64,000 nucleotides of DNA from Haladaptatus cibarius D43 (GTDB lineage Archaea; Halobacteriota; Halobacteria; Halobacteriales; Haladaptataceae), in assembly GCF_000710615.1 (NCBI RefSeq), contig NZ_JDTH01000006.1, positions 124,001-188,000 on the forward strand. Reading direction: 5' to 3'. Shown here in pieces: positions 1 to 9,220 of the stretch (positions are counted from its first letter, which is position 1; each line of letters opens with the position of its first letter). A program made the translations under genes and the position numbers. The notes under the pieces were generated by a model. It had not been told where the DNA came from, made no database searches, and saw only the letters and a program-made list of their open reading frames with translations.

Positions 1-1
1 T

Positions 2-205
2 CCGATTCGTTCGACCGACCTCTCACCGCTCAACCGATGGTTCGCTGGTGTCGCGGTCGCTTCGGGTATCTTCATCCTGGTTGGCGCTGTCGCCTTGGTC
101 GTCACGTCGTTCGGTTCTCCCGGTAGTTGGCTCTTCGTGGCATTTCTGTTTCCATTCTTTACCGCCATCCCGATGGGCTTCTGGAAACTCGCACACTCAT
201 ATTAA
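2..205 (+). CDS. C-terminal part of a membrane protein (cut by window edge)
   Basis: The frame is open from the first bases and stops at TAA 203-205, giving about 67 residues with no start inside the window. Two hydrophobic stretches are visible, one around VAVASGIFILVGAVALVV and one around WLFVAFLFPFFTAIPM, followed by a short tail ending KLAHSY, so this is the end of an integral membrane protein. No motif identifies the family. The TAA is followed by an AT-rich gap of about 200 bp that contains no convincing gene. I prefer this frame over overlapping ones because of its hydrophobic composition. Confidence 0.6.
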   Translation, partial: PIRSTDLSPLNRWFAGVAVASGIFILVGAVALVVTSFGSPGSWLFVAFLFPFFTAIPMGFWKLAHSY

Positions 206-414
206 CTATAGTTGTTACAATAGATTTTAACGGATCTGAATTCTTTCACCTATCTACTTATTGTAGCTGGACTATCTATCTCTGCTTACGCAGACGGCTT
301 TGGTATGAATGCGTTCTGGCCCCTCCCTGTTTTCCTCTGCCAGTTGCAATGAACCAGTGACGTATCTCGCCGAGAATGGGTTACTGTTTTCAGCTATCGC
401 TCTCTACTCCTCGT

Positions 415-843
415 ATGAGCGACAAGATTGACAGCACCTTCGATCGGCTCATGCGCCCACTCCTCTACGTGATGAGCTTCGTCTACGTCGTCACTGGGGT
501 GCTCCATTTCGTTGTACCGAAGGTTTACGCCCGCATCATTCCGCCACAGTTTCCTCGACCAGTTTTTCTCGTCTACTTTTCCGGTCTTGCCGAGGTCGTC
601 CTCGGAATCGGCGTGCTGTTCCAGCGAACGCGCCGTCAGTCCGCGTGGGGACTCATCGCACTCCTAGTCGCTGTCTTCCCGTCGAACGTCTACATGGCGA
701 GAAACGAGATACTACCGGATGGTGTGCCTGACTGGGCCAACGGCATCGCTCGGGTTGCGCTATGGGTGCGTCTCCCGTTCCAAGGTGTGCTCATCCTTTG
801 GGCGTGGTGGTACACGCGCGTGGGGTCTGGAAATGGGGAGTAA
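415..843 (+). CDS. DoxX-like small membrane protein
   Basis: A protein of about 142 residues with four predicted membrane segments and the DoxX-type layout: a first helix containing YVVTGVLHFVVP, a second with GLAEVVLGIGVLFQ, a third with LIALLVAVFPSNVYM, and a Trp-rich last helix. DoxX family members are small four-helix membrane proteins, some linked to thiol or redox physiology; the substrate here is unknown. I chose ATG 415 because the 13 residues upstream (from 376) are not membrane-protein-like. It stands alone, with a convergent peptidase gene downstream. Confidence 0.75.
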   Translation: MSDKIDSTFDRLMRPLLYVMSFVYVVTGVLHFVVPKVYARIIPPQFPRPVFLVYFSGLAEVVLGIGVLFQRTRRQSAWGLIALLVAVFPSNVYMARNEILPDGVPDWANGIARVALWVRLPFQGVLILWAWWYTRVGSGNGE

Positions 844-940
844 CAAGTGACGGCACCAATGCCGTACAAGTAGCGAAAGAGCGGTTTTGTGCAGCGGGGA
901 TGCGTGTCAAGTAGGGATACGTCGCGATATTCAGCGATAC

Positions 941-2368
941 TCAGCGCTTCACGAGTTCGTAGGGGTCTGCCCCGTCAGGAAGTGGACTCTCATATTCGTG
1001 CCCGGCTAATCGCTCCTCGAACTCCATCCGGGCCTGCTTCCGGAGTTCTGGGTCTTCGAGTAAATCCGCGAGCGTCGCCGCAATCGTTTTCGAGGCGAAT
1101 TCCATTCCCGCGGTTCCCAGACTCTCTCCGGCTGCCACAGCTTGCCACGAGTGAGCGGGAGTCCCGACGGGCCACGTTGCGGCCCTGAATCGACCGAGCG
1201 GGACGTTCCACGAAACGTCGCCCGAATCTGTAGAGTAGGACCCGGTTCGCCCTTCATCAAGCGCATCGATAGATTCTGCGAATATCGCTTCCTCGCGGGC
1301 AACCTCGCGTTTCGGTTCGGGAATCTGCTGAAGGGAGTCTTCTACATCACCGAGCGTCTCGCGAAGTTCGGCTGCGAACTCGTCTTGTTCGCCGTCAAGC
1401 GGAAAATCGGCGTGTTCCATGTTCTCGCGGATTGCGTCGGCGATGGTATGATTCGGCAAGACGCCGTACATTCCGGAGGTCTTCGTCGCGTTGAGGTCTG
1501 TCCGGGTCATCTGGGCGGCGGCGTCGGCGATGTCACGAACCCACTCGGAGATTCGCTCGACCTCCTCGCGCTCGGGAGCGCGCACGAGATACTCCACGCT
1601 CGCGTCACCGGGGACGACGTTCGCCGCCGAGCCGCCGTTCTGGATGACGTAGTGGATGCGCGCGGCGTCGGACACGTGTTCACGCATGTACTCGACACCA
1701 GTGTTCAAAAGTTGCACCGCATCGAGCGCTGACCGACCGGATTCGGGCGAGGCCGCGGCGTGAGACGTTTCTCCGTGGAACGTGAAGTCGAACGCATCGA
1801 CTGCGAGACACGACCCTTTTCCGGGTGCATTGTACCAGCCGGGATGCCAGGAGACGACCGCGTCCACGTCGTCGAAGGCACCGTCACGAACCATATACAC
1901 CTTGCCGCCACCGGCCTCTTCGGCCGGCGTACCGAAGAAGACGACCGACCCAGACAGCTCGTTCTGTTCGATACCGCGTTTGACTGCGATGGCTGCGCCG
2001 AGACTGCCGACGCCGAAAAGGTTGTGTCCGCAACCGTGGCCGGGAGCGCCGACTTCGACTGGTTCGCGCTCGGCTTTCGCCTGCTGGCTCATCCCCGGGA
2101 GGGCGTCAAATTCGCCCATCGTCCCCACAACGGGGTTTTCCTCCCCGTATCGAGCGACAAAGGCAGTCTCGATGCCACCAATACCGGTTGTTACCTCGAA
2201 TCCCTCCTCTCGCAGAATGGACTGGAGCCGCTCGCTTGATGCAGATTCCCGCAACGCGACCTCTGGGTTCTCCCAGATGGTACGTGCGACCGTCTTCAAC
2301 CGGTCACGCTCGGCCTCGATGGTTTCGAACAGTCCCTGTTTTAGCGACTCGTGCTCTTGCTGCGACAT
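941..2368 (-). CDS. M20 family amidohydrolase, AbgB-like
   Basis: A 475-residue M20 (dinuclear zinc) amidohydrolase with the metal motifs EFDALPG near residue 87 and GHGCGHN near 110, PAEEAGGGK near 150, and an inserted lid/dimerisation domain around HGETSHAA. This order and the long C-terminal part resemble AbgB, the p-aminobenzoyl-glutamate hydrolase subunit, and related aminoacyl amidohydrolases. It probably cleaves an amide in an N-acylated amino acid or peptide-like substrate in the cytoplasm. The start ATG 2368 is followed by an acidic lysine-poor N-terminus typical of halophiles. No AbgA partner is adjacent; a second M20 enzyme of AbgA type lies at 11.9 kb. Confidence 0.85.
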   Translation of the reverse strand: MSQQEHESLKQGLFETIEAERDRLKTVARTIWENPEVALRESASSERLQSILREEGFEVTTGIGGIETAFVARYGEENPVVGTMGEFDALPGMSQQAKAEREPVEVGAPGHGCGHNLFGVGSLGAAIAVKRGIEQNELSGSVVFFGTPAEEAGGGKVYMVRDGAFDDVDAVVSWHPGWYNAPGKGSCLAVDAFDFTFHGETSHAAASPESGRSALDAVQLLNTGVEYMREHVSDAARIHYVIQNGGSAANVVPGDASVEYLVRAPEREEVERISEWVRDIADAAAQMTRTDLNATKTSGMYGVLPNHTIADAIRENMEHADFPLDGEQDEFAAELRETLGDVEDSLQQIPEPKREVAREEAIFAESIDALDEGRTGSYSTDSGDVSWNVPLGRFRAATWPVGTPAHSWQAVAAGESLGTAGMEFASKTIAATLADLLEDPELRKQARMEFEERLAGHEYESPLPDGADPYELVKR

Positions 2369-2846
2369 ATGTTACCATCTGTGGACGGGAGCAAAAGCGT
2401 TTGTTCACCGGCAGTCGGTGTTGCCACGGTCGAAAGCGACTCTCGTCTTCCATAGCTGACCTCTACCAGTACAATAGCTAGTTTAGCTATCTCATCTGCA
2501 CCTAATCTACCTACTGTAACTTGGCCGTCTACTTACTGCACATTTATCGGATATCTTACGAGCCGTGAACTTTATCATTCGTATCCTACATGAATTGCAC
2601 TATGTAGAACTACTGAAAACTTTCCTGTGTTAGAATAATACAAAGATCTGACAAATATACTACTAGGTATGTAAATAGTATATCCCTATAGAATACGCCA
2701 CGGTTTGGGTCGAATAGAGCCTCGGAGAGAGGAAGCTATTGGCAATGACCTATACAAGACTCGTTCACTACCCATCAAGTACGAGCTTAATTGAACTTTC
2801 AGGTATACATATTTGACGAATATCGGAAATTTTTCTCTGATAGGGA
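2369..2846. other. AT-rich intergenic region
   Basis: About 480 bp between two minus-strand genes with much lower GC than the flanks. I see no reading frame with haloarchaeal codon character, no tRNA and no clear long repeat. The TATA-like stretches could serve the M20 gene, but none can be assigned with confidence. Confidence 0.5.
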
Positions 2847-3467
2847 CTATCTCATACATTCACAACCTCCGCTATCGAAGAGATCGTCTATCGAGTATGA
2901 TTGACCGCATTCGTTACAGACGACTCGGATGTCGCTGATTACGTCAAAGTCCGCCAGTTCGATTCGATCCGTATTCCGAAGGTTAGTGAGTGTCGTTTCA
3001 GCAACCGCAATCGCCCGGTTCTGAAGACGCCGAATGGTGTCCGCACCCTTTTCGACCTGCGTCTGAGCGTCATCCGCTTTTGATTCGTGGGATACTTCTC
3101 GATATTTGGTGAGATAGGTGTAGATTGCTTGGTGAGACACGAAATCTTTCTCGAGTTGTTCCACGTCGATTCCGTCACGAGCGAGCGAATTTTCAGTCTC
3201 CGTCCGAACCCCACTACTCACCGTCTCATCAGTTAGCAATCGGTAGGTATTTTCGATTTCACCTTCCAACAGTGACGCATTCTGTTGGTCTAATTCGACG
3301 CGCAACACTTCTTGATTGAAAAAATCAGCGAGGTTTCGAAGGCTGCGTTGCTCGTCACCCTCGTCAGTCCAGTACGTTTCAAGCCTTTCTCCCATACCAT
3401 CTAATTCATATTTTCGAATTATCCGCTCAATCTTACTTGTCTTTTTTTGAGAATTATTTTGATCCAT
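2847..3467 (-). CDS. rdfA: Rod-determining factor RdfA
   Basis: A 206-residue haloarchaeal protein of the RdfA family. RdfA is known from Haloferax volcanii as a factor needed for rod-shaped cells. The family pattern is visible: an N-terminal KIERIIRKYELDGMG segment, a central NTYRLLTDETVSSGVRTE block, FVSHQAIYTYLTKYR, a helical segment, and a C-terminal zinc-ribbon-like cysteine set (C184xxC187 and C202xC204). The zinc site and likely helical core suggest a nucleic-acid or protein-binding regulator. It is flanked on both sides by AT-rich non-coding DNA and has no operon partner. Its own codon use is more AT-rich than that of its neighbours. Confidence 0.85.
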   Translation of the reverse strand: MDQNNSQKKTSKIERIIRKYELDGMGERLETYWTDEGDEQRSLRNLADFFNQEVLRVELDQQNASLLEGEIENTYRLLTDETVSSGVRTETENSLARDGIDVEQLEKDFVSHQAIYTYLTKYREVSHESKADDAQTQVEKGADTIRRLQNRAIAVAETTLTNLRNTDRIELADFDVISDIRVVCNECGQSYSIDDLFDSGGCECMR

Positions 3468-3791
3468 ATTTAGTCAGATTTCTGCTATTTGATTCAAATC
3501 GGCTAACCAGTTGCGCAGTCTCCATTACGACTATAGAACTGTAATTTATTTAAAAGTAATGATTCTTCCTAAACAAAATCGAACCGATTCTCTCAGAACC
3601 CTCGATACCGAATCAGTCAGCCGAGAGCTTCGCCCGGGGTTCAACCTCTGGATGACAGCGGCGAACGCAGCCGTCTTTCTTGGGTTTTGTGTTAATGATA
3701 AATTTCTTATACTACAGCTGTATCGAGACTCCGCCAAAAGTACGATTCGACAGTCGGGACTTCTTTGTGCGAGTATGACAGACTGACGGTC
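3468..3791. other. AT-rich divergent intergenic region
   Basis: This region separates rdfA (minus) from the glycerate kinase (plus) and must hold both promoters. TTTATTTAAAAG near 3545 and TTCTTATACTAC near 3703 are TATA-like. Overlapping frames on both strands around 3511-3830 lack any recognisable domain and I do not call them genes. Confidence 0.4.
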
Positions 3792-5117
3792 ATGATCGAG
3801 AACTATGACGCTGTTGACAATCCAGAGCAAAAACTAGCACTCGATTGTATCATCGGCGGAATCCACGCTTCGGAGCCAGCGACCGTCATCGACGAGCGTC
3901 TCTCGCTCGATGGGACAGAGATGGTCATCGACGACGTCCGGTACGACCTTGCGGAGTACGACGACATAATTCTCGTTGGCGGGGGAAACGCAGCCGCTAC
4001 GGTGGCGAGGGAACTAGAAGCCGTACTGCGAGACAGGCTTGACAGCGGTGTCGTTGTCACCGACAATCCGGTAGAAACAGAACGAATCGATGTACTTCCC
4101 GGTGACCATCCTGTTCCAAGCGAACGCGGCGTTGAGAGCACACGAACGCTCTTGGAAATCACCGAGTCTGCGGGGGCAAGCGATCTCGTGATAGTCGTCG
4201 TCACTGGTGGTGGCAGCGCGCTCATGCCTGCGCCAGCCGAAGGTATCGACCTCTCCGATCTTCAAACCACGACTGAGAGGTTACTGGAGTGTGGTGCTGA
4301 TATTGGCGAGATAAACGCTGTGCGCAAACACTGTTCGGATATCAAAGGCGGCCAACTCGCCGGTGCCGCGACGCCAGCGACGGTCGTCGGTTTCGTGTTC
4401 AGCGACGTTGTCGGAAATCACCTCGACGTCATCGCCAGCGGCCCATTGACGGCCGACGAATCGACGTTTGCGGACGCGCTCGACGTCATCAACCGGTACG
4501 ATGTCGACGTGCCCGACGCAGTCAGGATTCGTCTCCAGCGCGGCATAGACGGCGCATATCCCGAAACCCCGTCTCCGGGTGAATCGCCGTTCGAGTCCGT
4601 TAGACAACACGTTCTCGCCGACGGGAATACTGCACTCAAGAAAGCTGCCGAAGTCGCACGCGAGGCGGGATACGAACCGTTGATACTAAGCTCGCGGATT
4701 CGAGGGGAAGCGCAGGAAGTCGCCAAGACGCTGGTCGGCATCGCGGAAGAAACCGCTGACACCGGGAATCCGGTAGAGCCACCCGCAGTAATCCTTTCGG
4801 GAGGTGAAACGACTGTTACCCTCCACGGTGACGGCACCGGCGGTCCAAATCAAGAGTTCGTTCTGAGTGCAGCCCTGCAACTTACGGAACCCGGCATTAC
4901 CGTTGCCAGCGTCGATACTGACGGCATCGACGGCGCTTCCGAAGCTGCGGGAGGTATCGTCTCGCCGGAAGCGGTGGGGCCGATAATAGAAGCGCGGACG
5001 GCACTTCGGGACAACGACGCTGGGGGATTTTTGAGCCGTCACGGCGGCCAGATCATTACCGGCCCGACGGCGACGAACGTCAACGACCTTCGCGTATTCA
5101 TCGTCTCAGAGCAGTGA
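3792..5117 (+). CDS. Glycerate 2-kinase (MOFRL/GckA type)
   Basis: A 441-residue class II glycerate kinase. The N-terminal DUF4147 (GckA) domain contains IILVGGGNAAATVARELE, PGDHPVPSERGVEST, VVTGGGSALMPAPAEGI and NAVRKHCSDIKGG, and the C-terminal MOFRL domain contains VILSGGETTVTLHGDGTGGPNQE and DTDGIDG. The family phosphorylates D-glycerate at C2 with ATP, yielding 2-phosphoglycerate for glycolysis; in haloarchaea it also follows semi-phosphorylative sugar breakdown and glycerol or serine metabolism. I chose ATG 3792 because the nine residues upstream of it are not family-like. The gene is a single unit. Confidence 0.92.
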   Translation: MIENYDAVDNPEQKLALDCIIGGIHASEPATVIDERLSLDGTEMVIDDVRYDLAEYDDIILVGGGNAAATVARELEAVLRDRLDSGVVVTDNPVETERIDVLPGDHPVPSERGVESTRTLLEITESAGASDLVIVVVTGGGSALMPAPAEGIDLSDLQTTTERLLECGADIGEINAVRKHCSDIKGGQLAGAATPATVVGFVFSDVVGNHLDVIASGPLTADESTFADALDVINRYDVDVPDAVRIRLQRGIDGAYPETPSPGESPFESVRQHVLADGNTALKKAAEVAREAGYEPLILSSRIRGEAQEVAKTLVGIAEETADTGNPVEPPAVILSGGETTVTLHGDGTGGPNQEFVLSAALQLTEPGITVASVDTDGIDGASEAAGGIVSPEAVGPIIEARTALRDNDAGGFLSRHGGQIITGPTATNVNDLRVFIVSEQ

Positions 5118-5701
5118 TGATGGAGTACTCCTCACCTTCTATTGAGAAATTCTGGCTGTTACGTCCCAAAAACTCCATGCCACGCTTCCGCTACTTCCGT
5201 TCGCCTGCTCCTCTTTGACGTAGCACGGCGTCGGTTAGCTGTCTGTAGTCTCATCTACCAACACCCCGATTTGATATAGCATTATATAATTTAAAGATAT
5301 CTGTCTGTGAGTTTCATACGCTCATTCGCTTGTTTTGTACGCTTCCGTCGAAATGTCGATGACTTCCGCTTAGAACCGTAATGGGAAGTGGATTGTCCCG
5401 AGTCGGTGCTGTCGGCGAAGCACGAAACGTAATTTCGAAGAAAAGCGGGCTTTCTGGTCGAAGCTGGTCTTTCCGTGCACAATCCGACGGGTGTCCGGAT
5501 ATTTCGGACATCGAATTAGGTGGAGGTGACTGAGCCGGACAACAGTATCCGTGAGTTCAGAGCGCTTGCCCACAAACCTGAGAGGGACTGTAGTTACGGA
5601 CATATTTTCGGACGTAGCTGTTGATTCGCGCGTCTCTCAGCGCCCGATCTCAGACAATAATTCGGCACAAATAGTTTAGCTTGTCGGACAGTACTGTGGA
5701 C
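5118..5701. other. Intergenic region without a supported gene
   Basis: About 580 bp. Three overlapping minus-strand frames (5291-5603) exist, but none has a domain, a plausible start context or halophilic composition. TATATAATTTAAAGATAT near 5275 and AAATAGTTTAGC near 5669 are promoter-like; the second lies about 30 bp before the channel gene start. Confidence 0.45.
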
Positions 5702-7507
5702 ATGGTGGACTCGGAGCAGGAGGAAGAAGAGACGGTTCGTGACGCTGTCGAAAGCGCGCGAAGCGGTGCTCCTGCCGTCGGAGCAGTCGTGCGAGATCGG
5801 TTTTCGTCGGACGAAATATTTCAGCGGATTATCGCCGCTGCCGACGAGGAGGTCACGTCAAGTTCCCGTGAACTGTTTTTTAGTGCGCTCGCAGGGGGGT
5901 TTGCTATCACGATTACATTCTTGCTGTACTCTTCGATGTCGGCGACGATGGGCGGCGACCCGCTTTTGGACGTCCTCTTGTACCCTCTCGGATTCATCTA
6001 TATCATCATCGGTGGCTACCAACTGTACACCGAAAACACGCTTCCGCCGGTTGCACTGACGCTGGAACGACTTGCCAGCATCCCAGCGTTGCTTCGCCAC
6101 TGGCTCATCGTCCTCGGTGGTAACTTCGCGGGCGGTGCCATCGGTGCAGTTGCGCTTACGTGGGGAGATGTTTTTTCGCCCGAAGCGAAGAGGGCAGCCT
6201 TGAGCCACGCTGAACACGGTATCGAGACACCGGCGGCATCGCTGTTTGCGAAGGCCGTCTTTGCCGGACTCATCGTCGCCGGTGTCGTTTGGGTGGTGTA
6301 CGCCTCCCGTGACACGATTTCTCGACTCGTAGTCATCTATCTGGCATTCCTTGCGATTCCGCTCGGTGATCTCTTTCACGTCGTCGTCTCCTTCACGGAA
6401 TTGGTGTACTTGGTTCTTGCAGCTGACGTTGCACTCTCTGTCGGAATAACGCAGTTCGTCGGGCCGGTACTGCTCGGCAACACGGTGGGCGGTGTCGTCT
6501 TAGTGACGGTCGTCAACTACTTCCAAACGAGCGAACACCGCCTCGAATCGGCTCGGTTCGAAGGGGTCGATCGCCAGTTGTCGATTCGAGAGTGGCTGTT
6601 TGGCACGCTCGTCGGTCGGTCGTACGTTTCGATGATAGACACCAGCGAGCCGGTTGCCGATGACGATGCCTATCGAATAGTGGTCCCGATCGGCAACCCC
6701 CGCACCGAGTCAGAAATCGTTACTCTGGCGTGCATTCTCGCTAATCAACGTCCGTCCGCGATCATCCACGCGGTTCACATCGTGCAGACGCCATCTCGTA
6801 TGTCGATGAGCTACGACCACAATCAGCGAGAGCGAATCATTACGGAATCCAATCAACTCATGGCGAACGTCCGCGAAACCGTGGATTCTTACCACGTGTC
6901 GTATGAGTCATCGACGGTCGTTTCCCATCGCTCGTTTCAAGAAGTGTTTACGACGACCGAACGTGAACACGCCGACCTCGTCGTTATGGGATGGGGAACC
7001 GACCGACCGTGGGGAGACGCTCGCGCAGAGCGACCGATAGACGAGCTGACGAATCGGCTTCCCTGTGATTTTCTCGTACTCAAAGACCGCGGATTCGACG
7101 CATCAAAAATCCTGTTGCCAACCGCAGGAGGGCCAGATTCGGAGTTGGGTGCCGAAGTTGCACGAGCATGCAAATCTGCTCTCGGCTCGACGATTACCGT
7201 ACTCCACGTCGTAGACAACCCCGACGAACACGAATCAGGTGAACAGTTTCTCGCCGAGTGGGCCGCAGATAACGATGTAGACGCTGCCGAACTCGTGGTT
7301 GACGATTCGGGTGACGTTGGAGACGCAATCTATCGGGAATCGAACGAACACTCGTTGGTGATCGTCGGCGCGACCGAAAAAGGACTCCTCTCACGACTCG
7401 TCACCGAGTCACTCCATTTCGACGTTCTCAACGAGGTCGATTGTTCCGTGGTGCTCGCGGAGCGCCCCGACAGTCGAACGATATTCGAACGGTTGTTCGG
7501 CGACTAA
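5702..7507 (+). CDS. Formate/nitrite transporter (FNT) channel fused to two universal stress protein domains
   Basis: The N-terminal part (about residues 40-300) is an FNT-family channel with six hydrophobic helices, including ITFLLYSSMSATMGGDPLL, GFIYIIIGGYQLYTENTLPP, WLIVLGGNFAGGAIGA and QFVGPVLLGNTVGGVVLV. FNT proteins are pentameric channels for formate, nitrite or similar small anions. The remainder holds two UspA folds, about 325-460 and 465-595, each with the usual alternating strands, for example ILLPTAGGPDS and LVIVGATEKGLLSRL. The fusion suggests cytoplasmic gating or stress/nucleotide sensing of channel activity; this is inference. An in-frame TTG at 5681 exists, but ATG 5702 is preferred. 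It is preceded by a TATA-like element and followed by a separate exporter gene. Confidence 0.9.
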   Translation: MVDSEQEEEETVRDAVESARSGAPAVGAVVRDRFSSDEIFQRIIAAADEEVTSSSRELFFSALAGGFAITITFLLYSSMSATMGGDPLLDVLLYPLGFIYIIIGGYQLYTENTLPPVALTLERLASIPALLRHWLIVLGGNFAGGAIGAVALTWGDVFSPEAKRAALSHAEHGIETPAASLFAKAVFAGLIVAGVVWVVYASRDTISRLVVIYLAFLAIPLGDLFHVVVSFTELVYLVLAADVALSVGITQFVGPVLLGNTVGGVVLVTVVNYFQTSEHRLESARFEGVDRQLSIREWLFGTLVGRSYVSMIDTSEPVADDDAYRIVVPIGNPRTESEIVTLACILANQRPSAIIHAVHIVQTPSRMSMSYDHNQRERIITESNQLMANVRETVDSYHVSYESSTVVSHRSFQEVFTTTEREHADLVVMGWGTDRPWGDARAERPIDELTNRLPCDFLVLKDRGFDASKILLPTAGGPDSELGAEVARACKSALGSTITVLHVVDNPDEHESGEQFLAEWAADNDVDAAELVVDDSGDVGDAIYRESNEHSLVIVGATEKGLLSRLVTESLHFDVLNEVDCSVVLAERPDSRTIFERLFGD

Positions 7508-7620
7508 TTGTGTGATTTGTTGCTGTACTGGCCGTTGAGAATGCGATAGCTGATTGAGAATGTGATAACTGAGTAAGTACCTGCGAGAAGCAAACCGGGG
7601 ACGATAATTAGCTGGCGAGC

Positions 7621-8535
7621 ATGCAATCGTTCGTGAACCGTCGTTTCGTCATTATCGGACTGTTCGGCGTCCTTGCGACACTTTGGGGATTTTCGTTTCT
7701 GGCGATCTCCGTCGGACTCGAATCGCTCGAACCGATACTCTTCGCGGCGTTCCGGTACGACATCGCTGCGATTCTGTTACTGGGGTATGCAGTGTATGGC
7801 GATTCCACGTGGCGTCCGACAGATAGATCGAACGCTGGCGCCGTCCTCGCGGGAGGCGTTTTTCTCGTCGGCGCGAATGCGTTCCTCTTTATCGGCCAAC
7901 AGACCGTTGCCAGTGGAATGGCCGCTATCCTCCAGAGTCTTCTTCCAATCATGACATCGCTGTGGGCGGTCGGACTGCTGCCAGAAGAGCGTATCTCGGC
8001 AACGGATGCGGTCGGTATCGTGCTGGGGTTCATCGGTGTCGGCCTCATCATCCGTCCGAATCCGGCCAACTTGCTCGGAACCGATGTCGTCGGCCGACTG
8101 CTAATCTTCGTTCAGGTTACGGGCGTGGCGCTCGGTGGTGTTCTCATTCAACGATTCGAACCGACCCTCGACAAGGCCGCACTCTCCGGCTGGTCGATGT
8201 TCACGGGTGGACTCCTTCTCCACGTCGTCAGCACCAGTACTGGGGAGGCGTTCTCGTTCCCGACTGGCGTTAGAAGTGGTGCCGCCGTCGCGTATCTCGG
8301 AATCTTCGCCACGGCCATCGCCTTTTTGATTTACTTTACGCTCCTCGACGTTCGCGGCGCGCTCGAAACGTCGCTCGTCTCGTATCTGATACCTATCGTC
8401 GCAACTATCGTCGGCGTCGTCGTATTAGGAGAGTCGATAACGTCATTCACCATCGTCGGATTCGTCGTCGTCTTCACCGGTTTCGTCCTGCTCAAGCGGC
8501 GCGATATTGCCGACGTGGTAACCGGAGCGACGTGA
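7621..8535 (+). CDS. EamA/DMT family transporter
   Basis: A 304-residue drug/metabolite transporter with ten hydrophobic segments arranged as two EamA repeats. The first repeat starts at LFGVLATLWGFSFLAISVGL, the second around VTGVALGGVLIQ, and the last helices end with FVVVFTGFVLLKRR. These proteins export amino acids or other small metabolites, or import solutes; the substrate cannot be read here. It follows the FNT-USP gene after about 110 bp and probably has its own promoter. Confidence 0.88.
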   Translation: MQSFVNRRFVIIGLFGVLATLWGFSFLAISVGLESLEPILFAAFRYDIAAILLLGYAVYGDSTWRPTDRSNAGAVLAGGVFLVGANAFLFIGQQTVASGMAAILQSLLPIMTSLWAVGLLPEERISATDAVGIVLGFIGVGLIIRPNPANLLGTDVVGRLLIFVQVTGVALGGVLIQRFEPTLDKAALSGWSMFTGGLLLHVVSTSTGEAFSFPTGVRSGAAVAYLGIFATAIAFLIYFTLLDVRGALETSLVSYLIPIVATIVGVVVLGESITSFTIVGFVVVFTGFVLLKRRDIADVVTGAT

Positions 8536-8646
8536 TGGGAGAACGTACGAAAGGTAGAATCGCGGCTCATTCCTCTCTCCGTCGTTCTTCGACCCGCTTC
8601 TTGCCGAAAGGCGAATGCTTATCACCCCCAGATTCCACGCTATGGC

Positions 8647-8769
8647 ATGCCTGCGGCCCGTTGTCGTCACTGCGGTTCGGAAATGATCTGTTCGACCTAC
8701 CCGAAAGCGACGAAGTGGTACCACGACCATCTTCGGAAAAATCATCCAAAGGCGTGGCTCCACGCGTGA
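8647..8769 (+). CDS. C2H2-type zinc-finger microprotein (40 aa)
   Basis: An ATG-to-TGA frame of 40 codons reads MPAARCRHCGSEMICSTYPK and then a half with WYHDHLRKNHPKAW. Cys6 and Cys9 form a CxxC knuckle; His28 (or His26) and His33 complete a C2H2 finger. Haloarchaea encode many such microproteins and some act in regulation. It lies in a gap otherwise empty between the EamA gene and the convergent amphi-Trp gene, which supports a real gene. The exact role and DNA or protein target are unknown. Confidence 0.72.
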   Translation: MPAARCRHCGSEMICSTYPKATKWYHDHLRKNHPKAWLHA

Positions 8770-8824
8770 CCGTAGTTGGTTGGCGAGAGCACATCCAAGA
8801 GATTTTTCGCCTCGGCCAGTTCGT

Positions 8825-9208
8825 TCAGTGAACACTCAGTTCGTCGTCTTCTCCCACTTCTTCGCTGGCCCATCGAAGGGTGAAGCTAACACTTTCTTCG
8901 GCACCCGATTCCATTAGCGAAGAGTCCGAATCGACGGCGACACTAAACGAGAGCGTCTCGGGGGGGTTTACCGTTGCGCTGTCGTTGCCGACGAGAATCG
9001 TGACTTTCTCCGAACTGCGTGTCTCGGACGGTTGTTCCGTCCCGCCATCCACCGAATCCGTCGGAGACGCGGTCTCGGTGGAGTGGTGCGTTCGACCACC
9101 CGATTCGGTGAGGGACGCTTCGTTTGCGTCCAGTTTGGTAGCAAACTCACGGAGGTACGACGCGATTTCAGACCGGCTTTTTTCAAACTCGGCTTCGAGC
9201 TCTGCCAT
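8825..9208 (-). CDS. Amphi-Trp domain protein
   Basis: A 127-residue acidic protein. The N-terminus MAELEAEFEKSRSEIASYLREFATKL and the C-terminal strand FTLRWASEEVGEDDELSVH match the amphi-Trp domain layout (helical start, a beta region ending in a conserved aromatic strand, and a second block around KVTILVGNDSATVNPPETL). The middle (about 35-65) is a low-complexity Ser/Thr/Glu linker, so the domain is interrupted or extended here. The domain is common in haloarchaea and its function is unknown. An inverted repeat overlaps the start codon. Confidence 0.75.
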   Translation of the reverse strand: MAELEAEFEKSRSEIASYLREFATKLDANEASLTESGGRTHHSTETASPTDSVDGGTEQPSETRSSEKVTILVGNDSATVNPPETLSFSVAVDSDSSLMESGAEESVSFTLRWASEEVGEDDELSVH

Positions 9209-9220
9209 ACAGCGTATGGC
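9204..9220. promoter_or_regulatory. Inverted repeat over the amphi-Trp start codon
   Basis: GCCATAC-AGC-GTATGGC is a perfect 7-3-7 inverted repeat that includes the CAT (start codon on the minus strand) at 9206-9208. Its position suits an operator or an mRNA structure that hides the start. This is inference from position only. Confidence 0.35.

Noticed and set aside
3511-3786. Plus-strand frame before the glycerate kinase
   Set aside because: AT-rich, no motifs, and it would cover the likely promoters.
5291-5603. Three overlapping minus-strand frames
   Set aside because: No domain, no promoter and inconsistent frames; they look like chance open reading.
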